Source: Mastigamoeba balamuthi (Eukaryota; Evosea; Mastigamoebida; Mastigamoebidae). From it: 64,000 bases of DNA. Location: NCBI GenBank assembly GCA_902651635.1, contig CACRSC010001917.1:477642-541641 (forward strand). The letters are read 5' to 3'. This document shows, one piece after another, positions 1-9,699 of the stretch (the first letter of the stretch is position 1; each line of letters starts with the position of its first letter). The notes beneath the pieces were generated by a model, which was not told where the DNA came from, searched no databases, and worked only from the letters and a program-made list of their open reading frames with translations. A program made the position numbers and the translations under genes.

Positions 1-3000
1 CTATGCAATCTGGAGCACCGTCTTTGTCCGTGTCTGTCTCAACGTTTCCACATCCGCATTTCCCAGGATCTGTCTTCTCGATGTCGCCCGGACAGAGGTC
101 GTTACAGTCAGGAGTTCCATCATCGTCTGTGTCGATCTCAGAGCATGCCGGAGCAGGTGGTGCTGTGAGGGGGAAATTAAAGAAGTGTGCGGAAATAGGG
201 CTGCATACCGACACACGTTTGGTTTACCAGAGTAGTCAGGATAGTGCTCAGCTGGGAGTACTGAGAAACCTTATAGAAGTAATCGCTGGACGGAGAGGAC
301 GCAATCCTAATGAGATCGGCACGGCGAATATAACTCCCTACGCCGATAGCGAACACAGTTACGCCCATTTCTGTAAATGTGGTGAGAAATATGTAACGAG
401 CTGGGCATTAGAGACCCTTAATTTGTCTTGCAGAAGCTCTCAGCGTGTATTCATAGTAATACGGAGGTCCAATATACCACGACGGGTCTTCGGGCTCGAT
501 ATTCATTCCATCGGTAAAGAATAGCATCACAGTCCTTGGGTTTTTTGCAATTCTGCTCGCAGACCGACCCTGATAAAGTATGAGAAATGGAATCAGGAAA
601 AAGCGCAGTACATTGAGGATGTTGATTGTTCCGTTGATGCCGCAGCCCATGCACGTAGCTCCGCCGTATTGATATGTTCCCCATATGGCATTTTTGATGT
701 TTGACGAAGAGCCCGACATCTTCATAATGATGCGCTCTGTAGTCGAGAAGTATACGATGCCCATATTAACAGAGTCCGGACTGATTTTGAAGCTATCGAC
801 AAGGTTGATGGCAAAGTTCGTCATCGACTTCCAATCTCTCGTGCTTATGCTATCAGACTCGTCGAGAACGAGCACCAAATCCAAAACCACGTTGCAGATC
901 ATCTCGCTGCTGACTTTTTCACATAACGGAGGTGCTGAGTTGCATGCACACGTTCCAGGCTTGATCCTTGCAGAGTCCATAGGGCACAAGTCTTTGCAGT
1001 CGGGAGTGCCATCGCTATCCGTGTCTGCGTCTACCACACCGCACCCACACGACCCCGGCTGAGATTTGAGTACGTCTGTCTTGCACAAGTCGTTGCAGTC
1101 CGCAATTCCGTCACCATCGGTGTCGATATCCGAGCTACCGCAAAGGCACTGCCCGGGCTTGATCTTGAGAGGATCGTAAGGGCAGAGGTCCTCGCAGTCC
1201 GCAGTTCCATCAGCATCTGTGTCTGCCTCTGGAGCGTCGGACGAGCACCCGCACTGGAGAGGAGCTATCTTCGTTGGGTTGGACGGGCACAGGTCATTGC
1301 AGTCCGGGAATTTGTCTCCATCGGTGTCTGTCTCCGCGACGTCGCAGCCACACACCCCTGGCTCCGTCTTAATTTCACTGTTGAGGCAGTTGTCTTTGCA
1401 GTCCGGAGTTCTGTCCCCGTCTGTGTCCTTATCTGATACGCCGCAGCCACAAAGACCTGGAGCGTACTTGGCAGGATCGCTCTTGCAATCATCCACGCAA
1501 TCTGCCTTCCCATCCTTATCTGTGTCCAGGTCCGATTTGCTGCAACCGCACTGGCCGCCACTGAGTTTATTAGCGTCACGCGGGCATAGGTCCTTGCAAT
1601 CTGGCACGCCGTCTCCGTCCGAGTCAGACTCGGAGTACAGGCAACCGCATATGCCAGGAGAGCTCTTTTTCGGATCCATGAGGCACTGGTCGTCACAGTC
1701 GTACGCACCGTCAAGGTCCGTATCCTTGTCGACCTTGCCACAACCACAGACGCCGGGGACGCTTTTTGTGGGATCATTAGGGCACATATCGTTGCAGTTG
1801 GGAGTGCCATCAAGGTCGTCATCGACCTCAAAGACATTGCACCCGCACCCACCGGCAGAGAGCTTTAGCGGATCTGTGGGACAACCGTCGAGACAGTCGA
1901 GGACCATATCACCATCGGCATCTCCAGAATCCACTTGATTACAACCGCAAATGCCTGGTACGACCTTGAGCTTGTCGCTCGGGCAGAGGTCCTTGCAGTC
2001 TGCCAGCCCATCGCTATCTGTATCCGTATCGAGAACTGTGCAACCGCAGACACCTGGATATGCCTTGAGCCCTGTTTTGCATGCCTTGGTACACCCTGTA
2101 GATTCTGCAACGTTGCATCCGCAAGTCCCCGAAGCAATCTTGGTTGAGTCAAGGGGGCACGAGTCATTGCAATCCGGCACCATATCGCCATCAGCATCCT
2201 TCTCGGAAACGCCGCATCCGCACTTGCCCGGGGCAGACTTGCTAGCATCCTTGGGGCATCCGTCGACGCAGTCGGTTATGCCGTCGAGGTCCGTGTCTGC
2301 GATGCAGGCGCCTATGCAGAAACCGCACGAATCCTTCTGTTCGCACGCAAGCATCTGGATGCTTGTCGTAACCTTGAAGTTGGACGCAGATGTGTGGCGC
2401 TCCGCGAAAAATATGTGGAAGGGGTACGTCTGGTTAACTGCAAGCCCCAGAGTATCCAACATAATCGAGGCCGACATGGACGAGTGCACTCCACCCAGAT
2501 CAATGACGCGTACGTTGTTGATGTATACCCACACGTCATCGTCTCCTGTGAAAGAGAAAGTCTCGCCTCCACGGTACGTGAACGGCGCAGACATCATCAT
2601 CGTGAACCCGAAGTTGTGCCCGTTGTAGTTGTTCCCGAATCCAATCCCATCGAGCGGGAAGAACGACGAACTTGTGTACGAGTACTGAACAGGTGATGTT
2701 GATGTAAGCTTCAGAGTAAGCGTCTTCTCTATGCGCAAGTTCACCCCTTCCACGTCGTGGAACCACTGGTAGAATGTCGACGCGTTTCTGACTGTGTTGC
2801 ACTTCATCCCGCTAAAAATAGGCGTGCTATCAGACCCAAGTGCCGTAGTAACGATTCCGGACTCTGCACCATTGGAGCTCTCGAAGTCCGGATGGGTCTT
2901 GATGTCGTGGAGAACCATGTTCATCGTGATAGAAGACGGCGGGACCGACTGCGATTGTGGGGGATCAGGATACTTGGCAGGACCCTGGATCCAGCCCCAT

Positions 3001-5214
3001 GACTTGCCTACCCCTTGTCTGACACAACCCCACCGTATCGTAGTCACGTTGTACACGTCATTGAGCGTGTAGCTGATAGGATAGGATCCAGACGATATAT
3101 CGAGAGCCTTGAATAGGTTCACACGCAGACCCGTGAACCCGGTCGTTGGGTCATATCCCGTCTGCTGACCGTTCTTTTGCACGGCGCTCCACGTCGAACC
3201 AAACTGGAACATGACTGATACTAGACTGGCCCCCGCAACGACCCGGACCGAGTAATCAAATCGGGTGGTGCGAGCGGTGCAGTTGACGGTGCGACCAAGG
3301 AAGGTTAGGATAACTTGGTCCCCGTCAGTGCACAGCTCGTCGATGAGGCCGTTGCAGTTGTCATCGATCCCGTTGTTGCATATCTCGGGCATCGATGGAG
3401 ATACGGCCGCGTTCGTGTCGTCGCAGTCCGACTTTGGCTGCTCACATGTTGTGTACCCATCTCCATCCCGATCAAATCCTTCGTCCACGTCGCCATCACA
3501 GTTGTTGTCCAGTCCATCGCAGACCTCCGTTGCTGTGCATGCGGACGAACCCTTCTGCCAGTATCGGTACGAGACAGTGATAACTGGTGAAAGATCCGGG
3601 CGAGGGCGGCACTGGCCGAAAAACGTGATAGTCTGACCGTCATAGTCCCAGCCGTCGGTCCTATTCCTCGGAACATTGTCCCACGAGCACGGCCCGTACG
3701 TTGTCGAGTCAGGAACGCTGATGGCGATCGTCGCAGGAACTGCGCGGTGCGCGAGCTGGAACGACGTTGTGGATGCGAGAGCCCCACGGAACAGTGCTAT
3801 GGAGGAAGCGATTATGTCGCCGTCGCGCGACGACCCCCACATGCCATTGACTCTCGCCGACGAGACCGCCCCACGAACAGCTCCTGTGTAGCCGGCGTCC
3901 CCCGGCAGAGGCGAGATGCCTCCAACAAACGAGGCACCGAGGGACGCGAGCCACGAGGCATACGCCGCGGCCCCAGCAGCTCCGTCTGCGTAGTACTCAT
4001 CGTCGGAGTCCGTTATCGCCAGTACCGCGAGCGAGGCGCCAACGCGGACATGCGCCGCGTCGTTGAGCGAGGCGGCTGTCCTCGGAAGCAGAGACCCTGA
4101 CTTAAACGCATCCAGCGCGCGCATGGCGCTCAGTAGGGGCGCTTCCGGCGAATTCGTGCACGACAGGTACGACGAGAAGGCGATGACGTTGGACAGCCCC
4201 TTAGCGGAGTTAGCGCCCAGGCGCTGACTGGCGACCGTCGCGTTCGAACTGAAGTAGCGCATCTGGTTGACGAGCGACTCGGCCCCGCTCGTGTTCGTGC
4301 ACGACCCGTCTGTCGTCTTGCGAGGGCTGTAGTACGACCCGGTCACTATCGCCATCCTCCAGTCGTGGACCAGGTCCGACTGCACGGGCAAGAGATGTTA
4401 AGTGAACCCCTCGAGGAAGACTGAAGGGCCGAACCATCTCGGGAATATTCGTAATGACGCCCGCAACGGTCCTGAGACGGTCGACGTTGGAGGCCTTGTT
4501 TCCTATGGCGAGAACGATGTCCAGCGGCGGTGCCATCGTGGCGGTGATTGTCTCGCACGAGTAAGCGAGGACGTCGCGGCTCCCGGCGGCAGCCACCCCC
4601 GAGTACGCGTCCCTCGTAGCAAAGTCGGCAAGCGTTCCCGCTCCCGGGTACGCCCACGGAGCGACGGAGAACACGGCGCGGACGAACCCGCTGGAGACCG
4701 CGATCTCGGAGAGCACGCTGAACCCGTTTTGCGTGTTGGCGGGCGTGTCCTGGCCCTTGTTGAAGTGCGGCGACAGCGAGACGAGCTTGTCGGCGATGGC
4801 CATCGTCATGCTCTTGATGCCCGTGACGCCCGACGCCGTCGACATCGTGTACGACACGCGGACCGCCGGCAGCGAGTCCCACGTGGTGATCCTCTGCACG
4901 ACGCGCATCGAGACGGTCGAGATCGACGCCAGCACGCTGCTAACGTACTCCTCCTCGGCCGCGGGGTCCGTGCGCGCCGTGGTCCACGACAGCGAGGCCG
5001 TACAGACTCCAGATGCTTGGTCCCACGCGATGACCTGCTTGCCGTCCTTGGAGACCGCCCGGAGGTCGAACGCGCCGGTTCCGGTGCCCGGATCGCGTCC
5101 GAACGCGACCTGCGTCACTCCGGAGATGATGTGCGTGGCCGTCCGCGGCGGCGGCGCGAGATCGCACGTCTGAGCCGCAGCCCCCGAGACTAGGTCTGCG
5201 AACGCACCACCCAC
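1..5214 (-). CDS. Giant modular surface/secreted protein (MopE, fibro-slime, TSP3-like, VWA), partial
   Basis: More than 1,550 residues are visible and the 3' end lies beyond the left edge. In protein order the modules are: an N-terminal ~500 residues with a VWA-like stretch; paired MopE-type metal-binding motifs near 3540-3300 (CDGLDNNCDGDVDE, then CNNGIDDNCNGLIDE); a fibro-slime/PA14-like domain near 2900-2340 (GDDDVWVYINN, LGGVHS); about a dozen Asp-rich thrombospondin-3-like repeats of ~36 residues near 2330-900 (pattern DTDxDGxxDCxDxCPxDxxKxxPGxCGC); a VWA domain near 890-209 (DLVLVLDESDSIS, FFTDGMN, FAIGVG); then more TSP3-like repeats. Introns fitted by phase: 163-208, 371-415, 570-611 and 4380-4407, the last only 28 nt. 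The first exon is unresolved: the frame around 5214 is open but has no ATG there, so a signal-peptide exon is probably upstream. Likely a calcium-binding matrix or adhesion protein; that role is inferred from the domains. Confidence 0.85.
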
Positions 5215-6029
5215 GCATCGGCGCCATTGCCGAATTCAGTATCAAAGACACCCTCCTTAGTGTTTTTCCTTACACCACAACACTCTTCTGGCACTTTCTC
5301 CGCGGAGGTTGTTTTTGAGAATAAAACACAATCGCGCGGGCGATCACGGCGAGGGAGGCGGCAGTGGGCGCACATGTGATCAGGATTGCTGAGACGAGGC
5401 TGTGATACATGAGCCTGCGAGCTTCTGCGAGTTCTGGATTGCAGGTAGTTCTCCTTTGGTGAGCTTGTGGGTGGATTGGTGGGCGATGCACAGCAATATA
5501 CGCGAGCACGACCCTTTCCTCCGGAGGCCTGGTAAATACAATGTACAAGGTGTTGTGACGGAGGCGATTATACGCCTTCGAGGGAGACCCTAAGCTGCCG
5601 GCGTGAGTACGCCGAAGTCCAACACTAAGACAGTAGTTTTAAAAGTGAGAGGATTGTACTTGGTGTTCCCAGGCTATTCTTGGGGATTGTAGAGAATTAA
5701 CCTTTAGAACGCGGAACCGCGTGTGAGAGCTTTCGCGAGCCCCCCTCTCGCACTCCCCCCGCGTTACCCCTGGCGATAGGCAGGCGGATAGGTGTCCTCG
5801 CCCTTCCCGGGGGATCCGAACGCGCGATCTTTCCCCCCGTTAAATTGTTGCAACAAGGGAAGTGTGGGAGAAGCTATGACCAAATGGAGCAACGGATGGA
5901 GAATTGCGGATCGAGACGGAGAACGAGGACACGCTCAACGATATCATTGATCTCCGCTGAAAGTCGGTGTCGGTTATTCGTTTCTCCAGAGTTCCGCGTC
6001 CCTTCCTCTCGCCGCATTGCCAGGCCACG
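5215..6029. other. Intergenic, possible 5' exon of the giant surface protein
   Basis: No convincing gene is seen. On the minus strand, 5270-5411 could encode a short hydrophobic stretch (YHSLVSAILITCAPTAAS) that might be the missing signal-peptide exon of the neighbouring giant protein, but no splice junction could be confirmed. The rest (5420-6029) shows no sustained coding frame with the G/C-ending codons of neighbouring genes. Confidence 0.4.
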
Positions 6030-6890
6030 TCAGCGCGTCTGCGTCTGCGTCTGCACCGACTTTGTGACAACCGAGAGCTTGGAGTTCATGAAGCGCATGA
6101 GGTCGTCGTAGGTCGCTCGCTGCAGGATGTCCCTGCAGCGGTTGTTGGCCTCGTACTTGGAGACGACGACGGCCGCCAGCGCCGAGACGACGGCCCCGAG
6201 CGCCACGTGCGAGGCGACGGACCACGCCTGCCGCGGGTTGCCCATCAGGCAGCACAGCACGCTGACGGGGTTGAAGAACCGGAACAGCATCGACGAGAAC
6301 ACGCCCGGCTCCCACAGCGTCAGGACGTGCCACGTGGCATCGGGCCTGCCGTCGCCCTGCGCCGCCACAGAGGCCCCAAAGTCATCTTCCCGCAATCAAT
6401 TGATCGCAGTGCAATGCGATACGGCGGGATAAACTCACGAAAGAGACTATCTCCACGGGCAGGTTGGGCCTGAGCCGTGTACCCTGCGCAGGCACAGGGG
6501 GTCAGCTCAGTGTCGAGGGCGCTGGCGCTGGACGTGCCTCGGGCGCGTAGTTGTACAGTTGGTAGCGCTTCTTCCGCGTGGCCCAGAACAGCGCCGACGT
6601 CACGCTGACGAGCACGAGGCCCACGCTGATCTCCGTCCTGTTCCTCCTCCACGTGGCCACCCACACGAGCAGCGCGTTGAGCGCCGCCACAGCGACCCAT
6701 CTTTTGGTTTTCGGGAAACGGGGTCAGGCTGTGGCTGCACCCGGCAGGGGCGCCAAGACGACCCCAGGGCGGTGGAGTATTTGCGCTCGGCGACGGCGAT
6801 GCTGACGTCCTCCGCCGCGCTGTCCACGCGGGTGTACACGCCCTCGATGGCACTGACGATGCGGCTGCGCCTCAGAGGCGTCGTCGCCAT
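6030..6890 (-). CDS. Predicted multi-pass membrane protein, possibly CNEP1R1/Spo7-like
   Basis: Four exons (6763-6890, 6534-6700, 6439-6483, 6030-6385) join in phase to a 231-residue protein. Introns are 62, 50 and 53 nt. The acceptor of the first intron is AAG, not CAG. Two hydrophobic hairpins are visible: one around ALNALLVWVATW and SVGLVLVSVTSALFWA (residues ~45-80), the other around PVSVLCCLM and VALGAVVSALAAVVVS (residues ~155-205). The C-terminal part reads NNRCRDILQRATYDDL, which resembles the Cys-Arg segment after the second membrane helix of nuclear envelope phosphatase regulatory subunit CNEP1R1/Spo7. That similarity is weak and from memory, so the family call is tentative. The gene is divergent from the zinc-knuckle gene, starting 142 bp away. 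Confidence 0.65.
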
Positions 6891-7031
6891 TGCGTGCCTC
6901 ACGTTTTGTTTGCTCTGACACCACAAAAGAAGATATCCAGCACTCGAGGGAATCTCGGGGAGGGGATATCTGAAGCAACAAAAGTGAGATCGAATGACAT
7001 CAACAGAGGAATTCACTAGTGTGAGAGGTGC
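6891..7031. promoter_or_regulatory. Bidirectional promoter region with two GATATC boxes
   Basis: This 141-bp spacer separates the start codons of two divergent genes. It contains GATATC at 6932-6937 and GGATATC at 6964-6970. GATATT/AATATC elements recur close to other start codons in this window (9679, 33259, 36071, 41453, 41497, 58707), so these may be core-promoter elements. Function is inferred from position only. Confidence 0.4.
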
Positions 7032-8546
7032 ATGGACTCGGGGTCTGTCTGCGCTCTGCCCGCGCCGGCCCCGTTCGACGCGGACGCCGACGATCTCTCG
7101 CCGGACGCGCGCGAGCTCCTGGAGCTCCGTGCGGAACTCGGCGAATTCGACGTCCAGGCCGAGATGCGTCCGGCTGCTGACGGCGCTTCGTACAGCGAGT
7201 CCGCGCCGACGCCACGCAAGCCCGAGAGCAGCCACGACGACGCGTCGTCGCTCGAGATACCGGCGCCCGCGCAGTCGCCGTCGGGGCGCGGCAGCAGGGG
7301 CCGCTACTTCCTCGAGAGCACCATAGTGTGCTACAGGGTTTGTCCGATCCGAAATTCCCGATCCCTTGGTGTCTTTCAATTTGGAACCCTCGCGCCAAAG
7401 CCAAAGCCGCCCCCGGGCCAATTCAATCTCGGATCCACAGTTTCTCCCCTACATTCTATTCTTAGAGCGCTCTCTTTGTTGCGATGCTGTGTGCAGTGCA
7501 ACAAGCAGGGCCACATCGCGGCCGAGTGCACCGAGAAGTGGTGCCCCGTGTGCAGGACCGTGGGGCACATGGCGATGGAGTGCCCCAAGAGGACCTGCAG
7601 GCGCTGCGGAGAGGTCGGCCACTACGCCCGCGAGTGCCCCGCCTCGTCGTTCGCCCGCAGGTCCCTCGACAGCTCGCAGCAGCAGCAGCAGCGCTGCTAC
7701 CGCTGCGGTGAGACGGGCCACCTGTCCTACAACTGCCGCGGCCAGACCCCTCAGCACGCCCAGGCGCCTCGCTCGCGCACCCCGTCGTCGGACGACTACG
7801 CGCCCAGCGACCACGAGGAGGGCGCGTCTGCGGAGCCGCCCAGCAAGCGCCGCGCGCACGAGGGCGGGCGCAGGGCGTCGATGCCCGCGGCCACCAAGGC
7901 GTCGTCGTCGTCGGCCGTCTCGTGCTACAACTGCGGGTCGCTGGGGCACGCGGGGGAGGCGTGCAGGAGGCCGTCGTTCGAGGACATGTGCCCGGACACG
8001 GTCGGCATGTACCCCAGGCGGCACTTCCAGGAGGAGTCGTGGAAGAAGCAGCGCGACCTGGAGATCTTCGGACCGCGCGTGCGCCCCAGCCCCAGCCCCC
8101 CGCCGTCTGGTGTCGGCAGGGCGGAGAGGTTCCCCGACTCGCTCGAGGTGTACCGCAGGGCTCTGTTCGCTGCCGAGGCAGACGTCCGCCCGCCGCCGTC
8201 CCGCTCACCGCCGTCCCGCTCGCCGCGCGCTCTGCAGCAGTTTGTGGCGCATGAGAGCGACGACGACGGCGACGACGACGTTGTGGTGGTGGCCGAGCGG
8301 AAGTCCACTCCGAGGAAGTACACCCCGAAGCAGCAGCACCAGCATCGGCAGTCGTCGCCGGAGGAGGGGCAGATCTTGACAGAGTCGAGCGACGAGAACA
8401 GGAGGAGGGGGCGCAGCAGCTCCAGACACCAGCAGTACCAGCAACACCAGCAGCAGCAGCACCGCAGCCACTCCTCCAGGAAGAAGAGGGAAAGGTCCAT
8501 GTCTCCCCCCTACGACGCGTACTCAAGTAAACGCCAGCGTCGTTGA
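7032..8546 (+). CDS. AIR1/2 (ZCCHC7)-like five-zinc-knuckle RNA-binding protein
   Basis: Two exons (7032-7337 and 7497-8546) give about 451 residues. Five CCHC knuckles (CX2CX4HX4C) follow in series: CYRCNKQGHIAAEC, CPVCRTVGHMAMEC, CRRCGEVGHYAREC, CYRCGETGHLSYNC and, after a spacer, CYNCGSLGHAGEAC. The first knuckle is split by the intron, which supports the splice. Five knuckles are the arrangement of yeast Air1/Air2 and animal ZCCHC7, RNA-binding subunits of the TRAMP polyadenylation complex that feeds the nuclear exosome. The C-terminus is low-complexity, rich in SR/PSRSPPSRS and Gln/His. The intron is 159 nt, a multiple of three, and free of stops, so retention would add 53 residues inside the first knuckle. 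CNBP-type proteins are the alternative, but they are shorter and carry seven or more knuckles. Confidence 0.8.
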   Translation: MDSGSVCALPAPAPFDADADDLSPDARELLELRAELGEFDVQAEMRPAADGASYSESAPTPRKPESSHDDASSLEIPAPAQSPSGRGSRGRYFLESTIVCYRVCPIRNSRSLGVFQFGTLAPKPKPPPGQFNLGSTVSPLHSILRALSLLRCCVQCNKQGHIAAECTEKWCPVCRTVGHMAMECPKRTCRRCGEVGHYARECPASSFARRSLDSSQQQQQRCYRCGETGHLSYNCRGQTPQHAQAPRSRTPSSDDYAPSDHEEGASAEPPSKRRAHEGGRRASMPAATKASSSSAVSCYNCGSLGHAGEACRRPSFEDMCPDTVGMYPRRHFQEESWKKQRDLEIFGPRVRPSPSPPPSGVGRAERFPDSLEVYRRALFAAEADVRPPPSRSPPSRSPRALQQFVAHESDDDGDDDVVVVAERKSTPRKYTPKQQHQHRQSSPEEGQILTESSDENRRRGRSSSRHQQYQQHQQQQHRSHSSRKKRERSMSPPYDAYSSKRQRR

Positions 8547-8631
8547 TTGCCAGCCACCGCCATGCACACCCTTCTCCCTCTGTGGCAACCGCAATCGACG
8601 ACTGTCTACTTCCTTTTTGATACGCTCTACC

Positions 8632-9645
8632 CTAGCAGTGCGTGGGCGCGGGCACGGTGCACGACGCAGCGTGCGACTGCATCGCAGGCACCGTGCTGCA
8701 CTCCTTGCCGCACCTGTGGCACGCCATCTTGCGCTTGAGGATGGCCTCTGCTCTGTCCTTGTCCCCGAACAGCAGCTCGGAGCCCTTCCTGCCGGCCCTC
8801 AGCGCCCGCAGCACCTCCGACGCGGGCACGAGGAACTCAGTGGCAAACGAGTTCCAGTGGCGCTTGTTCTTGACGCAGCCGGACACCAGGTCGGGCGACA
8901 GCGCGTGCATGTGCAGCGGTGCCATGGACGGCGCGGCGTGGAAGCCGATGCGAGGGTCGCCGAGCTCCCCGCCAGAGCACGCGGTCCGGTACGCCCGCTC
9001 GGCGGCTCGGATCATCGACTCCACCAGTGGTGCGTGCTCCGGCAGCAGGTCCGCAGGCCTCCGCAGCGCCCCAGTGACCACGAGGATGTGCACCCGCGAC
9101 TTGGGGTAGCGGTCGTGTATGGCCACCAGCCCGTCCGTGCACTCGAGCACGACGTCGGGCCCGAACTTGTGCGGGGACCTGACGTACTCCCACAGCGCGC
9201 CAATCCCCGTGGGCAGCGCGACGGGCGAGGCCGGAGCGTGTGCGGCCTCGACGGGCGACGGGGAGGGGGCGGGGCCCTGCGGGGCGGGTGCAGGGGCCGA
9301 GTAGACGAGCTCGACGCGCATGGCGTAGTCTCTGCCCACGAGGAACACCGTGTCGCCGTCGGCCACGCCCACGGGGCAGCCGCGGGGGAGCAGCTCGGCG
9401 TCGCCCGACTGCTCACCGGACTTGCGCAGGAGCAGCGAGGGGTTGGGTCCCGTGGCCGTGACGGTGGCCCCCGTGCCCGTGCGCGCGGACAGAAGCAATT
9501 GGTGGCGGCTGCAGCGCGGGTCTGCGCTCTCGGGGCTGAGAGCGCTCCGCCCGACGGGCGTGGGTGCGGCATCGCACTGCGCTGTCACCGCCAGCGCCAC
9601 GCGGGCGTCCGCGGGAACCAAGCGCACCGCGGTCAGTAGCGCCAT
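8632..9645 (-). CDS. APTX: Aprataxin: FHA-HIT-zinc finger DNA deadenylase
   Basis: A single uninterrupted exon encodes 337 residues, close to the length of animal aprataxin. An N-terminal FHA-like domain (residues ~1-100) carries SRHQ and GPNPS. The HIT domain (residues ~140-280) carries KFGPDVVLECTDGLVAI and PLHMHALSPD. The diagnostic aprataxin stretch KNKRHWNSFATEFL follows, then a C2H2 finger (CHRCGKECS...HAASC). Aprataxin removes AMP from 5' ends left by abortive ligation. The canonical H-x-H-x-H triad here reads P-L-H-M-H: the first histidine is proline, while the middle (nucleophile) and last histidines remain. The gene is divergent from a TatD-type nuclease 54 bp away. Confidence 0.92.
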   Translation of the reverse strand: MALLTAVRLVPADARVALAVTAQCDAAPTPVGRSALSPESADPRCSRHQLLLSARTGTGATVTATGPNPSLLLRKSGEQSGDAELLPRGCPVGVADGDTVFLVGRDYAMRVELVYSAPAPAPQGPAPSPSPVEAAHAPASPVALPTGIGALWEYVRSPHKFGPDVVLECTDGLVAIHDRYPKSRVHILVVTGALRRPADLLPEHAPLVESMIRAAERAYRTACSGGELGDPRIGFHAAPSMAPLHMHALSPDLVSGCVKNKRHWNSFATEFLVPASEVLRALRAGRKGSELLFGDKDRAEAILKRKMACHRCGKECSTVPAMQSHAASCTVPAPTHC

Positions 9646-9699
9646 CGGATGAATCCAAGATTAACTGAATCTGCCTCAGAATATCTTCTTCGTACCGGA
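9646..9699. promoter_or_regulatory. 54-bp shared divergent promoter (aprataxin / TatD)
   Basis: Only 54 bp separate the aprataxin start codon (minus strand) from the likely TatD start at 9700. The spacer holds GAATATC at 9679-9685, which reads GATATTC toward aprataxin about 34 nt upstream of its ATG. An in-frame ATG at 9649 could lengthen TatD, but that would absorb the whole spacer into coding sequence. Confidence 0.45.

Noticed and set aside
7462-8526. 354-codon minus-strand open frame opposite the zinc-knuckle gene
   Set aside because: Ser/Arg/Ala-rich antisense of CCHC knuckles and repeats; no independent coding signal.
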